Positions 36,817 to 46,570 are shown, numbered from the stretch's first letter. The stretch: DNA of 64,000 nt from Ancylobacter amanitiformis (GCF_030814815.1 NZ_JAUSVR010000009.1:62001-126000), one strand, 5' to 3'. The notes: generated by a model not told the origin, from the letters alone. Numbers and translations are program-made.

Positions 36817-38721
36817 TCAGTTGGCCGAGGCGGAGGATTTCGACACCGGCAGGCCGAGCTGGGCGAGATCGGCGCGCACTCGGCGGGCGACGTCCGGATT
36901 GGGGAAGAAACGGGCGATCATCATGTCCGGCTCGCTGCCCCAGGCTGGTGCCGTCTCGATGAGCTTGCGCAGATCGGCACGCGCGGCCTCGGTTTCGCCG
37001 GCCAGTTGATCGGCGAGCGCGCGCGCGAGAAGGCCCGGCGCGTAGCCATCGCCCATCAGTTGGTCGGCCGCTGCCGAAGCGGCCCGCGCATCGCCGCGCA
37101 GATAGGCGGCGATGACGCGATGATAATCGACCGAAGGCGGCATGCCCGGCACGGCCTGCGCGGCGCTGGCCAGCATCGCCTCGCCGCGCTCCAGCTCGCC
37201 CAGCACGATGAGGCGCCCGCCGACGTCGGCCAGCACATCGATATCATAGGGGTTGAGCGACAGCGCGGTCTCACCGGCGGCAATCGCTGCCCCGCGCTCG
37301 CCCCGGAAGAAACGCACATCCATCAGCGCCCGCCGCGCATAGGCGCTGGTCGGCGCCAGATCGACCGCCTGCTCGGCGGCGGCCAGCGCCCGGTTCAGGG
37401 CCGGCGTCGCGGCCTGCGGACTGACGCCGTTGCGCACCTCGTCGAGGCTCAGCTCGGCCAGCAGCGCGTAGCCGAGCGCGAAGGAGCCGTCCGCCGCCAC
37501 CGCCTGCTCCAGGCAGTGATGCGCCCGCTCATGATCGGCCGGCAGGTAGGACCGCCAGTAGGAATAGGCCATCAGCGCGCAGCCATAGGGCCCGGCCTTG
37601 GTCGGCCCGCCCGCCGCGATGACGCGGGCGCGGGCGCGGGCCTGGATGATGCCGTAGGGTTCCGCGATCGCGGCCATGATGTCGCGCACCAGCGAGGCCT
37701 CGGCGATGCCGGTATCGCCGCCGCGGCGGATATCGTCGAACTCGTGCGACCAGACGATGGTGCCGTCGCACAGGTCGGAGAGGCGCAGCAGCAGCGAGAG
37801 GCTGCCATCGTCATGGTTCTCCACCAGCCCGGCAAGGGCGAAGGCCGAATCGGGCGAGACGCCTTCCGCGCCGCAATGCAGCGCCGGCCGCGCATCGGGG
37901 CTCGCCAACACGTCCAGCAGGTCGAAGCGGGCCAGCGCGTCGCGGATGCGCACCTCGATCGCCCGCGCCGCGAAATCGCCCGCCGTCACCGCCTGCGCCG
38001 CCCCCGTCACCTCGCTGGGCGGCAGCGGCGTGCCGCCGGTCGAATCGAAGGTGCGCACCTCCACCATGGGCACGCCGAGGCGGTTGGAGCGCTCCAGCGG
38101 CTTCAGCATCGCCCCCGCCACCAGCGCCCGCCAGCCGCCGGGGTCCACCACCTCGACCGTCACGGTGGCCACAACCATGAGCAGGAGGAGGGCGAGCCCG
38201 GCAATCATCGTCACCCGGCCGAGGCGCAGCCGCCGGCGGACCGGCATTTCCGGCACCACGAGTGTTGCAGCGGCCTCCGGTCTCGTGGGCTCGGCCACCG
38301 GCGCCTCGCCGGCGGGCTCGCCCAGCCGGCGGGGAACGAATTGCGGCACATAGGAGCCGCGCGGCACGGCGATCTCGATTTCGTCGGCCGCGCCGGCACC
38401 GGCATAATAGCGCTCCAGCGCCCGTCGCAGCCGCGTCGCTTCCACGCGCACGATGGGATCGGCCTGCGGATCGAACGAGGCGTCACGCCCCAGCGCCTCG
38501 ACGGCGATGGTATAGCCCTTGATCGCCTCGCGGCGCCCCTCCAGCGTCGCCTCGACGATGAAGCGCAGGATATTGGACAGCTGCGGGGATGAACGAAGCT
38601 CTTCCGATTCCAGCACGCGCGCCAGCGCCCGGCGCGCGGAATCGGCGCGGACATCCTCCGGCGTTCCCTCCGGCGGCACCAGCCCGGCTTCCGTCAGATC
38701 GGCTGATGCGCTGTCGGACAC
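36817..38721 (-). CDS. Membrane-anchored TPR protein of the adenylate-cyclase-like/TolB-TPR family, no catalytic domain
   Basis: About 634 residues. The N-terminal cytoplasmic part has the recognisable LSNILRFIVEATLEGR and DPIVRVEATRLRRALERYY sequences, common in alphaproteobacterial proteins often mislabelled adenylate cyclase. One transmembrane helix follows (VTMIAGLALLLLMVVATVTV, near residue 180), then a TolB-like region, then several TPR-like helix pairs to the end. No cyclase catalytic residues are present. Role unknown, perhaps sensing or scaffolding. The start is taken as GTG at 38721; earlier in-frame sequence has only rare start codons. Confidence 0.75.
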   Translation of the reverse strand: MSDSASADLTEAGLVPPEGTPEDVRADSARRALARVLESEELRSSPQLSNILRFIVEATLEGRREAIKGYTIAVEALGRDASFDPQADPIVRVEATRLRRALERYYAGAGAADEIEIAVPRGSYVPQFVPRRLGEPAGEAPVAEPTRPEAAATLVVPEMPVRRRLRLGRVTMIAGLALLLLMVVATVTVEVVDPGGWRALVAGAMLKPLERSNRLGVPMVEVRTFDSTGGTPLPPSEVTGAAQAVTAGDFAARAIEVRIRDALARFDLLDVLASPDARPALHCGAEGVSPDSAFALAGLVENHDDGSLSLLLRLSDLCDGTIVWSHEFDDIRRGGDTGIAEASLVRDIMAAIAEPYGIIQARARARVIAAGGPTKAGPYGCALMAYSYWRSYLPADHERAHHCLEQAVAADGSFALGYALLAELSLDEVRNGVSPQAATPALNRALAAAEQAVDLAPTSAYARRALMDVRFFRGERGAAIAAGETALSLNPYDIDVLADVGGRLIVLGELERGEAMLASAAQAVPGMPPSVDYHRVIAAYLRGDARAASAAADQLMGDGYAPGLLARALADQLAGETEAARADLRKLIETAPAWGSEPDMMIARFFPNPDVARRVRADLAQLGLPVSKSSASAN

Positions 38722-39000
38722 TCGCGAAATCCCATGATCCTGCCTTGGCCCGAGGATGAGGACACTTCTAGGCAAAGCAGTGACGTTAGGTGACTTTAGC
38801 ACGGCTTGCGGCGAGTTGATGGCCGCGAGCGCCGACAGGGTCAAGGCACCGGGGGTTGGCGCCGACGATGGCAGAAGCGAAAGTGATCACATCATCATTA
38901 TTTCTCGTGAGGCCACCACTGCCCACGCATTATACATGACCGAAAGCAAGCATGACGACGAGTGGCCCCGCCGAGGGGCCACCTGCACCGGAGCTCACCC

Positions 39001-40350
39001 ATGTCTGTCGCCTATGATATCGATGCCAGCGTCTCCGCCAGCCCGAACGACCTCGAGGCGTTCTGGATGGGCTTCACCGCCAACCGGGCGTTCAAGCGCC
39101 GCCCGCGCATGGTCTCGCGCGCCAAGGACATGCACTATTTCACGCCCGAAGGGCGCCCGATCCTCGACGGTTCGGCGGGCCTGTGGTGCGCCAATGCCGG
39201 CCATAACCGCCAGCCCATCGTCGAGGCGATCCAGCGCCAGGCGGCCGAAATGGACTTCGCGCCGACCTTCCAGTTCGGCCATCCCCTCGCCTTCCGCGCC
39301 GCCTCGCGCATTGCCGAGCTGGCGCCGGGCGACCTCGACCACGTGTTCTTCTGCAATTCGGGCTCGGAGGCCGGCGACACCGCGCTGAAGATCGCGCTCG
39401 CCTATCATGCGGTGCGCGGCCAGGGCACCCGTACCCGCCTCATCGGTCGCGAGCGCGGCTATCACGGCGTCGGTTTCGGCGGCATCTCGGTCGGCGGCAT
39501 CTCGCCGAACCGCCGCTTCTTCGGCAGCCTGCTGCCCGGCGTCGACCACCTGCCCCATACCTATGACCGTGAGAAGCAGGCCTTCTCCAAGGGCGAGCCG
39601 GAATGGGGCGCCGAGCGCGCCGACGCGCTGGAGAACCTGGTCGCGCTGCACGATGCCCAGACCATCGCCGCCGTCATCGTCGAGCCGATGGCCGGCTCCA
39701 CCGGCGGCCTGCCCGCGCCCAAGGGCTATCTCAAGCGGTTGCGCGAGATCTGCGACAAATACGGCATCCTGCTGATCTTCGACGAGGTCATCACCGGCTT
39801 CGGGCGCCTCGGCACCCCCTTCGCCGCCGAGCGCTACGGCGTCATCCCGGACATGATCACCTTCGCCAAGGGCGTCACCTCGGGCGCCGTGCCGATGGGT
39901 GGCGTGATCGCGCGCAAGGGGCTCTACGACACGTTCATGAACGGCCCGGACCACGTGATCGAGCTGTTCCACGGCTACACCTATTCCGGGCACCCGCTGG
40001 CCTGCGCCGCCGCGATCGCCACGCTGGACGTCTATCGCGACGAGGGCCTGTTCGAGCGCGCCAAGGCGCTGGAGCCGACCTTCGCCGACGCGGCGATGAG
40101 CCTGAAGGGCAAGCCCGGCGTGCTTGACATCCGCACCGTCGGCCTGGTCGCCGCCTTCGACATGGCCCCCAAGGCCGAGGGCCCCGGCAAGCGCGGCTAT
40201 GAGGCGATGGAGCACGCCTTCCATGAGGAAGGGCTGATGTTCCGCGTCACCGGCGACACCATCGCGGTGAGCCCCCCGCTCGTCATCAGCGAGGCGCAGG
40301 TCGGCGAACTCGTCGAGAAGATCGGCCGGACCATCGACGCGGTGATGTGA
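39001..40350 (+). CDS. Class III aminotransferase, omega-amino acid:pyruvate type
   Basis: A 449-residue PLP enzyme. The cofactor Lys290 lies in MITFAKGVTSGAVPMGG; the substrate region LDGSAGLWCANAGHNR and FFCNSGSEAGDTALK match beta-alanine:pyruvate transaminases. It moves amino groups from omega-amino acids or amines to pyruvate. The ATG at 39001 is preferred to an upstream frame. It lies near the phosphonate pair but on the opposite strand and beyond the TPR gene, so a shared pathway is only a possibility. A good terminator follows. Confidence 0.92.
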   Translation: MSVAYDIDASVSASPNDLEAFWMGFTANRAFKRRPRMVSRAKDMHYFTPEGRPILDGSAGLWCANAGHNRQPIVEAIQRQAAEMDFAPTFQFGHPLAFRAASRIAELAPGDLDHVFFCNSGSEAGDTALKIALAYHAVRGQGTRTRLIGRERGYHGVGFGGISVGGISPNRRFFGSLLPGVDHLPHTYDREKQAFSKGEPEWGAERADALENLVALHDAQTIAAVIVEPMAGSTGGLPAPKGYLKRLREICDKYGILLIFDEVITGFGRLGTPFAAERYGVIPDMITFAKGVTSGAVPMGGVIARKGLYDTFMNGPDHVIELFHGYTYSGHPLACAAAIATLDVYRDEGLFERAKALEPTFADAAMSLKGKPGVLDIRTVGLVAAFDMAPKAEGPGKRGYEAMEHAFHEEGLMFRVTGDTIAVSPPLVISEAQVGELVEKIGRTIDAVM

Positions 40351-40354
40351 GCGG

Positions 40355-40381
40355 AAGGGCCGGCGCTCGCCGCCGGCCCTT
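40355..40381 (+). terminator. Intrinsic terminator after the aminotransferase
   Basis: AAGGGCCGGCG pairs with CGCCGGCCCTT around a five-base loop, directly after the stop codon, followed by a short GTTAT stretch. It probably also serves the converging peroxidase gene. Confidence 0.75.
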
Positions 40382-40408
40382 GTTATCTGCGGAACGCCTG
40401 GGCGCGCC

Positions 40409-42019
40409 CTAACCCAGAGGGTTGAGCAGGTCTGCACGGCCCTTGAAGGCAAATGACAGCAGATCGGCCATGCGGAAGGGCTGCCCCTCGGGCACCAGCG
40501 TTGGGCGCCACTCCGGCGTGCGCTGGATGGAAATTTCGCTACCTTGCGTGGCGCGATGAAACACTTCCGCGACGATACGGCCACCGACGCCGGTTAACAC
40601 GCCCTGATTGCACTCGGCTTCGCGCAGCACATAGATCCAAAGCGGCGTTGCCGCCAGGAATGCGTCCCTTTCCTGCGTCGGCAGGTTCGAGAAATCCGCA
40701 CCTCCCGCGCCGACCAGCAACTGCTCGTTATCCAGCGGGGGAAGGTTGAACAGGCTTGCCATCTGCTGGCCGCTCGCGAGTTCGACCATGTTGGCGCGCA
40801 TGAGATTGCGGAAGGCGAGGTTCCGTTCGATGGGCGCGTCGACCTTCTCATCACCGAACGAGCCCGGCGGAAGCGTGCGAAGCGGATCGACGATCGAGGT
40901 GTCGATACGGCGGATCACATTGAACTGGTCGCCCGTCACCGTCAGCTCGGGCCGACCGGTCACGCCGAAATCGAACAGCCGCCGCATGTCGACGATCCAG
41001 TTGGTCGGCAGGCGCTCGAAACTTCCGCTCTCGGGATCGCCCTCTACGCTGTCGGGCGAGAGGGTGCCGCTGGTGCCGGAGAACTGGAACATCAGACCCA
41101 GCGTCGCGGGGACAGCACCGGAGTTGAACACGCGGTTCCACTCGTAGCGTTCCCGGATCATGCTGTGTCCCAGCCGGTAGGCCCCGACGGAGAATTCGAT
41201 CGGCATCGTTGCCCGATCGCCCGGCAGCGGCGCGTGCTCGAAGAAGCGCCGACCGAAGGAAAGAACGTCGGAGAGAATGTCGCCATCCACGATCAGCGGC
41301 AGGAATTCGTGCCAGAGAACCCACTGGTAATGGCGCACCACTTCCTCGCGGGCGCGTTCGAAAAGCACCGCGCTCGGCGTTCCGGCATCGGCGAGCGACG
41401 TCACCATTTCATTATGGAATCGCATCATCGCGAGATGAAACTGCGCGACGATCAGGTTTTCGTCGTTTCGCTTGTCGGCAATAGCGGCCTTGCGGCGCTC
41501 CGACTTCTTGGAGCCGAAGCCGACCCGCGGCAAATCGAACCCATCGAGGTCAAAATTGGCGTTGCCGAACGTGGTCCCCTGGGTTGTGCCCATTTTGAAC
41601 CGGATGCCATCGGCATACAGCCCTGCGCTTTCGATATCGTTGGGACCATTGCCGTAGAGACAGTCCAGATCCAGCGCCGGCGAGCGCCCCTGCAGCAGAT
41701 CTTCCACCGAAACGGCGCTGCCCAGCTTGGCGGAGGTGCGGTCGAAGGTCAGGTCATGGTCGACGAACTGGCCGAGATAGGTGAAGCCGGCCGGTATCGC
41801 AGGAGCCGAATCCTGCTGGGGCCCCGCGATCATCGCCTCCGCCAACGTCTCCAATAGGCTCCGTGGCAGCACGCCACCTTTGGACCCCAGCCGCGAAAAG
41901 CGGAATTTTCGCGTCTCCGCCTCCGTCGAGGCCGGCAGCGTTCTGGGCTGATGCTGATCGTCAAATCCGAGAATGCCCTCGCCGACAACGAAAAAATTGT
42001 CACGATTGTGCCGCTTCAT
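40409..42019 (-). CDS. Animal-type heme peroxidase
   Basis: A 536-residue member of the peroxidase-cyclooxygenase superfamily. The distal histidine motif GQFVDHDLTFDRT (His88) and the proximal histidine motif GAYRLGHSMIRERYEW are both intact, along with RFHNEMV. Such bacterial enzymes oxidise halides or phenols with hydrogen peroxide; the substrate is unknown. There is no signal peptide, so it is cytoplasmic or leaves by a leaderless route. The ATG at 42019 has a G-rich ribosome site. Codon composition is somewhat lower in GC than neighbours, and its upstream region is AT-rich, hinting at acquisition. Confidence 0.88.
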   Translation of the reverse strand: MKRHNRDNFFVVGEGILGFDDQHQPRTLPASTEAETRKFRFSRLGSKGGVLPRSLLETLAEAMIAGPQQDSAPAIPAGFTYLGQFVDHDLTFDRTSAKLGSAVSVEDLLQGRSPALDLDCLYGNGPNDIESAGLYADGIRFKMGTTQGTTFGNANFDLDGFDLPRVGFGSKKSERRKAAIADKRNDENLIVAQFHLAMMRFHNEMVTSLADAGTPSAVLFERAREEVVRHYQWVLWHEFLPLIVDGDILSDVLSFGRRFFEHAPLPGDRATMPIEFSVGAYRLGHSMIRERYEWNRVFNSGAVPATLGLMFQFSGTSGTLSPDSVEGDPESGSFERLPTNWIVDMRRLFDFGVTGRPELTVTGDQFNVIRRIDTSIVDPLRTLPPGSFGDEKVDAPIERNLAFRNLMRANMVELASGQQMASLFNLPPLDNEQLLVGAGGADFSNLPTQERDAFLAATPLWIYVLREAECNQGVLTGVGGRIVAEVFHRATQGSEISIQRTPEWRPTLVPEGQPFRMADLLSFAFKGRADLLNPLG

Positions 42020-42152
42020 GCCCACCCCCCCATTATGCAACTTATAAGGGAAGTTTAGCTCAAATTTTAACAACTAAAAGTAGCATTTTCGTTTTCTGCC
42101 TGTTCCCGTCAATTAGTGGCGCTTCGGGGCTCGGCGCTTTAAGTCTGGCGGC

Positions 42153-44642
42153 ATGACCCCCTCCTTCCCCTCCCACCTGCCCATTGACGACACCCTGCCC
42201 GCGCTCACCGCCGCGCTGCGCGCGGGCTCGTCCGCTGTCCTCGTCGCGCCGCCGGGAGCGGGCAAGACGACGCGGGTGCCGCTGGCCCTGCTCGACGAGC
42301 CGTGGGTGGCGGGCGGCAAGATCCTCGTGCTGGAGCCGCGCCGCATCGCCGCGCGCGCGGCGGCCGAGCGCATGGCCTTGAGCCTGGGCGAAAAGGCGGG
42401 CGAGCGCGTCGGCTATCGTGCCCGCTTCGGCTCCAAAGTCGGGCGCCAGACCCGCATCGAGGTGATCACCGAGGGCATCTTCACCCGCATGATGCTCGAC
42501 GATCCCGAATTGTCCGATGTGGCGGGCGTGCTGTTCGACGAGTTTCACGAGCGCAGCCTGGACGCCGATCTCGGCCTTGCCCTCGCTCTCGATTGCCAGT
42601 CGGCGCTGCGCGAGGATCTGCGCATCCTCGTGATGTCGGCCACGCTGGACGGCGCGCGCGTCGCCGCGCTGCTGAAGGGCGCGCCGGTGATCGAGAGCCT
42701 CGGACGCGCCTTCCCGGTCGAGACGCGCTATCTCGGCCGCGATCCGCGCGAGCCGATCGAGCGGCAGATGGCGGGAGCGATCCAGCGCGCGCTCGCCGCC
42801 GCGCCGGGCTCCATTCTCGCCTTCCTGCCCGGCGCCGCCGAGATCCGCCGCACCGAGAGGGCGCTGCGCGAAGCCGTGCGCGATCCCACCGTCGATATCG
42901 ATCCGCTCTATGGCGCGCTCCCCCCCGCCGAGCAGGACCGCGCCATTGCCCCCGCTCTTCCCGGCCGGCGCAAGGTGGTGCTCGCCACCTCCATCGCCGA
43001 AACCAGCCTCACCATCGAGGGGGTGCGGCTGGTGGTCGATAGCGGGCTCGCCCGCGTGCCGCGCTTTGAGCCGGATGTGGGACTGACCCGGCTGGAGACG
43101 GTGCGCGTCTCGCGGGCCGGAGCCGACCAGCGGCGCGGCCGCGCCGGCCGCACGGAACCCGGCCTCTGCTGGCGGTTGTGGAGCGAGCCGGAAACGGCGA
43201 GCCTGCCCGCCTTCGCGACGCCGGAAATCCTCGCCGCCGATCTCTCACGCCTCATGCTCGACCTAGCCATGTGGGGCGTGCGAGACCCCGCCACGCTGGC
43301 CTTCCTCGATCCCCCGCCGGCGGCGGCGATCACCGAGGCGCGCGCCCTGCTGGTCGCGCTCGGCGCGCTGGATACGGACGGGCAGGTGAGCGAGCGCGGC
43401 CGCGCCATGGCCCGGCTGCCGCTGGAGCCGCGCCTCGCCCGCATGGTGATCGACGGCGCGCGGCGCGGCGCGGGCGATGTCGCCGCGCTCATCGCCGCCA
43501 TCGTCTCCGAGCGCGGGCTGGGGGGCGATGCGCCGGACCTGCTCCACCGCCTCGACGATCTGCGCCGCGATCGCTCGCGCCGCGCCGACGAGGCCCGCCG
43601 CCTCGCCGGGCGCTGGGCGGAGGAGGGCGAGCGAGCCGCCGGGCGCCTGCCGAGCCGGAACAAGGCGGACATGCCCTCCCCCGCCGTGCTGCTCGCCCTC
43701 GCCTTTCCCGATCGGCTCGGCCGCAGCCGTGGCGATGGTAGCCGCTTCGTGCTGGCAAACGGGCGCGGCGCCCGGCTCGACCCCGCGTCCCCGCTCGCCC
43801 GCGCCCGCTTTCTCAGCATCGCCGAACTGACCGGAACGGCGGACGAAGCGCGCATCCTGCTGGCGGCGGAACTGGACGAGGCCCAGCTCGAAGCGGAATT
43901 CGGCGCAGCCATCACCGAGCGCACGGAGACCGGTTTCGATGCCGCTTCCGGTGCCCTGCGCGCCCGGCGGGTGCGCCGGCTCGGCTCGCTGGTGCTGGCC
44001 GAGCGCACCGCCCCGGTCTCAGCCGGGCCGGAGGCGGCGCGCGCGCTGGCGGACGCGGCGGCGGCGCGCGGGCTGGAGCGCCTGCCCTGGTCGGATCACC
44101 AGCGCCAGTTGCTGGACCGCGTCCGCTTCCTGCACGCCAGCGCGCCCGGCATCTGGCCGGACCTGTCGGCGGACACGCTCGCGGCCACGGTCGAGGCCTG
44201 GCTGGCGCCGGCGCTGGAAGGGCTCACCGCGCTCGGCCAGATCGATGCCGACCGGCTCGGCCGCGCGCTGGCCGGGCTGCTGCCCTGGGAGCTTGCCCGC
44301 CGGCTGGAGGAGGACGCACCGACCCATTTCGAGGTGCCGACCGGCTCGCGCCTGCCCATTGACTATGCCGGCGAGGGCGGCCCGACACTGGCGGTGCGGG
44401 TGCAGGAACTGTTCGGCCTCACCACGCATCCGGCCATTGCCGGCGGGCGCGTGCCCCTCACTCTCGCCCTGCTGTCGCCGGCCCACCGGCCGATCCAGCT
44501 GACGCGCAACCTGCCGGCCTTCTGGAGCGGCTCCTGGCGCGACGTGCGCGCCGACATGCGCGGGCGCTACCCCCGGCACCCCTGGCCGGAAGATCCCGCG
44601 GCCGCCGAGCCGACCCGGCGCGCCAAGCCGCGCGGCAGCTGA
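42153..44642 (+). CDS. hrpB: ATP-dependent helicase HrpB
   Basis: An 829-residue DEAH-type RNA helicase. Motif I is APPGAGKTT, motif II is DEFHERSLDADL (DEFH variant normal for HrpB), motif III MSATLDG, and motif VI QRRGRAGRTEPG; the C-terminal HrpB-specific domain is complete. Its cellular role is unsettled. The last 20 coding bases are tandemly duplicated immediately after the stop (44645-44664). AT-rich DNA before the start likely holds divergent promoters with the peroxidase gene. Confidence 0.95.
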   Translation: MTPSFPSHLPIDDTLPALTAALRAGSSAVLVAPPGAGKTTRVPLALLDEPWVAGGKILVLEPRRIAARAAAERMALSLGEKAGERVGYRARFGSKVGRQTRIEVITEGIFTRMMLDDPELSDVAGVLFDEFHERSLDADLGLALALDCQSALREDLRILVMSATLDGARVAALLKGAPVIESLGRAFPVETRYLGRDPREPIERQMAGAIQRALAAAPGSILAFLPGAAEIRRTERALREAVRDPTVDIDPLYGALPPAEQDRAIAPALPGRRKVVLATSIAETSLTIEGVRLVVDSGLARVPRFEPDVGLTRLETVRVSRAGADQRRGRAGRTEPGLCWRLWSEPETASLPAFATPEILAADLSRLMLDLAMWGVRDPATLAFLDPPPAAAITEARALLVALGALDTDGQVSERGRAMARLPLEPRLARMVIDGARRGAGDVAALIAAIVSERGLGGDAPDLLHRLDDLRRDRSRRADEARRLAGRWAEEGERAAGRLPSRNKADMPSPAVLLALAFPDRLGRSRGDGSRFVLANGRGARLDPASPLARARFLSIAELTGTADEARILLAAELDEAQLEAEFGAAITERTETGFDAASGALRARRVRRLGSLVLAERTAPVSAGPEAARALADAAAARGLERLPWSDHQRQLLDRVRFLHASAPGIWPDLSADTLAATVEAWLAPALEGLTALGQIDADRLGRALAGLLPWELARRLEEDAPTHFEVPTGSRLPIDYAGEGGPTLAVRVQELFGLTTHPAIAGGRVPLTLALLSPAHRPIQLTRNLPAFWSGSWRDVRADMRGRYPRHPWPEDPAAAEPTRRAKPRGS

Positions 44643-44882
44643 CACCAAGCCGCGCGGCAGCTGAAAAGCCGCCGGCCAGCTGCCGGGCCCGCACCTTCCT
44701 CGGAGTGCCCGGGCACCACCTCCGGCTGCAAAACATTAACCACGGACCAAGTCTTGCCGCCGCGCGCTGGCGCGGCGGAAGCGTTTTAACGCCCGATCAA
44801 TCTCTCGGGCTCAAGGTGCCTCCACAATAAAAGCTGTCCCGAGACAGATGTGGATGCAGTCAAACGCAAGAAGAGTACGCCC

Positions 44883-45110
44883 ATGAGAGAGTTGGCGGAC
44901 AGGGAACTGGCGGGAGGCGATGTCGTGCACCGGCGGCGCGGGGCAGTCGCCCGCCGCCCGCACGGCACCGGCCTCGAATACGGCCTCATCGCCGCCGCGC
45001 TGGCGGTGGCCATCGTCACCGTCGTCGCGGGCCTTGGCACGCGCTATGGCGGCGCGCCGATCAGCCCGACAAGTTCGATGGCGAGCGGACTGGAGCGCAA
45101 CCTGCGCTGA
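44883..45110 (+). CDS. Flp/Fap pilin-like small protein
   Basis: A 75-residue protein with a charged leader and a prepilin-like hydrophobic helix, GLEYGLIAAALAVAIVTVVA, whose EYGLIAA core is the hallmark of Flp type IVb pilins. At the place where Flp prepilins have the cleavage-site Gly, the alignment gives His, so processing may not occur. No tad/cpa assembly genes are nearby. The ATG at 44883 is chosen; an in-frame GTG at 44850 would lengthen the leader. Confidence 0.65.
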   Translation: MRELADRELAGGDVVHRRRGAVARRPHGTGLEYGLIAAALAVAIVTVVAGLGTRYGGAPISPTSSMASGLERNLR

Positions 45111-45153
45111 CCTGCCGCGCGCGCGCCTGCCGAGGAGCCGCGCCCGAATCGAA

Positions 45154-45195
45154 ACGGGGCCGCCGGGGTGAACGTTTTTACCCCGGCGGCCCCGT
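45154..45195. terminator. Strong bidirectional terminator
   Basis: A 16-bp perfect GC-rich stem (arms 45154-45169 and 45180-45195) with T-rich sequence on the plus strand and A-rich sequence before it. It separates the pilin-like gene from the converging CNNM/CBS gene. Confidence 0.85.
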
Positions 45196-45250
45196 TTGTC
45201 GTTTCACGACGGCACCGGGCGCGTGGCCGCAGCCCAGGGCGCCCGACGTC

Positions 45251-46570
45251 CTACCCCATGACCGGCGCCCGCCGGCGCGGCACTACGGCGCGGCTGACCA
45301 GGATCTTGTCGACGCGCCGCCCGTCCATGTCGACGACCTCGAAACGCCAGCCCGTCGCCTCGAACGAGACGCCTTCCTGCGGCAGCGCCTTCAGCTCGTG
45401 CAGCACATAGCCGGCCGCCGTATGGAAGCCGGCATCCTGCGGAATGCGGATGCCGAGCACGTCGGCCAGTTCGTCGATCGGCGTCGAGCCGGCGATGAGG
45501 AAGCTGCCATCGGCGCGCTCCACCACATCCGGCTTCACCTGGCCGGCCTCGTCCAGCACCACCGAACCGGCAATGGCGTCCAGCAGGTCGGCGGGGGTGA
45601 GGATGCCGACCATCGAGCCATATTCGTCCACCACCAGCGCCAGCGGCGATTCCGCGTGGCGCAGCACCTTCATGGCGATCAGCGCGCCGGCGGTCTCCAC
45701 CAGCACGGCGGCCGGCTTGACGAACTGGCGCGGGTCCGGCGTCTTGCCGTTGAGATAGGCTTCGAGCAGGTCGCGAATGTCGATGACGCCCACCGCCTCC
45801 TCCACCGTGCCCTCGCAGGCCGGCATGCGGGTGTGGCGGGTCTCGCGGATCGTCTGGCGCACCGCCTCGGGATCCTCGGAAAGGTCGATCCAGTCGATAT
45901 CGGTGCGCGGCGTCATCACCGCCCGCACCGGACGGTCGGCGAGGCGCATGACGCCCGCGATCATGCGCCGCTCGTCGGGGTCGATCACGCCGGCGGTCTC
46001 GGCCTCGGCGACGATGGCGCGGATTTCCTCGTCGGTGACATGGCTCTCGTCGCGCTTGCCGCTTTCACCCAGCAGGCGCAGCACCACGCGCGAGGAAATA
46101 TCGAGCAGCCACACCGCCGGCAGCGAGATGCGCGAGAGCAGCATCATGGCCGGCGCAATGAAGCTCGCCAGCTTTTCCGGGCTCTGCAGCGCCAGCCGCT
46201 TGGGAATGAGTTCGCCGATGATGAGCGAGACATAGGTGATGGCCGCGACGACCAGCGAATAGCCCAGTCCACCGGCAAGGCCCGGCGCCATGCCCTGCTC
46301 GCGCAGCCACTCGCCCAGCATGTCGCCGAGCGTGGCACCGGAAAAGGCGCCGGCCAGAATGCCGATCAGCGTGATGCCGATCTGAACCGTGGAGAGGAAG
46401 CGGCCGGGGTCGCCCGCCAGCGACAGCGCGATGCGCGCGCCCGCCGAGCCGTTATCGGCCATGGCGCGCAGGCGCGCCGGGCGGGCGGAGACCACGGAAA
46501 GCTCGGCCATGGCGAGAACGCCGTTGATCAGGACGAGCAGGATGACGATGGCGATTTCAAACAGGGGCAT
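45251..46570 (-). CDS. HlyC/CorC-type CNNM and CBS domain membrane protein
   Basis: A 439-residue protein. An N-terminal CNNM transmembrane domain (residues 1-190; LINGVLAMAELSVVSARPARL and LIIGELIPKRLAL) is followed by a pair of CBS domains (TPRTDIDWIDLSED, then MVGILTPADLLDAI) and a C-terminal CorC/HlyC transporter-associated domain. The family includes magnesium exporters/efflux regulators such as CorB; the haemolysin label is historical. Monocistronic and convergent with the pilin-like gene. Confidence 0.92.
   Translation of the reverse strand: MPLFEIAIVILLVLINGVLAMAELSVVSARPARLRAMADNGSAGARIALSLAGDPGRFLSTVQIGITLIGILAGAFSGATLGDMLGEWLREQGMAPGLAGGLGYSLVVAAITYVSLIIGELIPKRLALQSPEKLASFIAPAMMLLSRISLPAVWLLDISSRVVLRLLGESGKRDESHVTDEEIRAIVAEAETAGVIDPDERRMIAGVMRLADRPVRAVMTPRTDIDWIDLSEDPEAVRQTIRETRHTRMPACEGTVEEAVGVIDIRDLLEAYLNGKTPDPRQFVKPAAVLVETAGALIAMKVLRHAESPLALVVDEYGSMVGILTPADLLDAIAGSVVLDEAGQVKPDVVERADGSFLIAGSTPIDELADVLGIRIPQDAGFHTAAGYVLHELKALPQEGVSFEATGWRFEVVDMDGRRVDKILVSRAVVPRRRAPVMG

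Noticed and set aside
38722-38844. Longer N-terminus for the TPR membrane protein beginning at 38844
   Set aside because: That start would be a TTG without ribosome site, and the added residues show no family resemblance.
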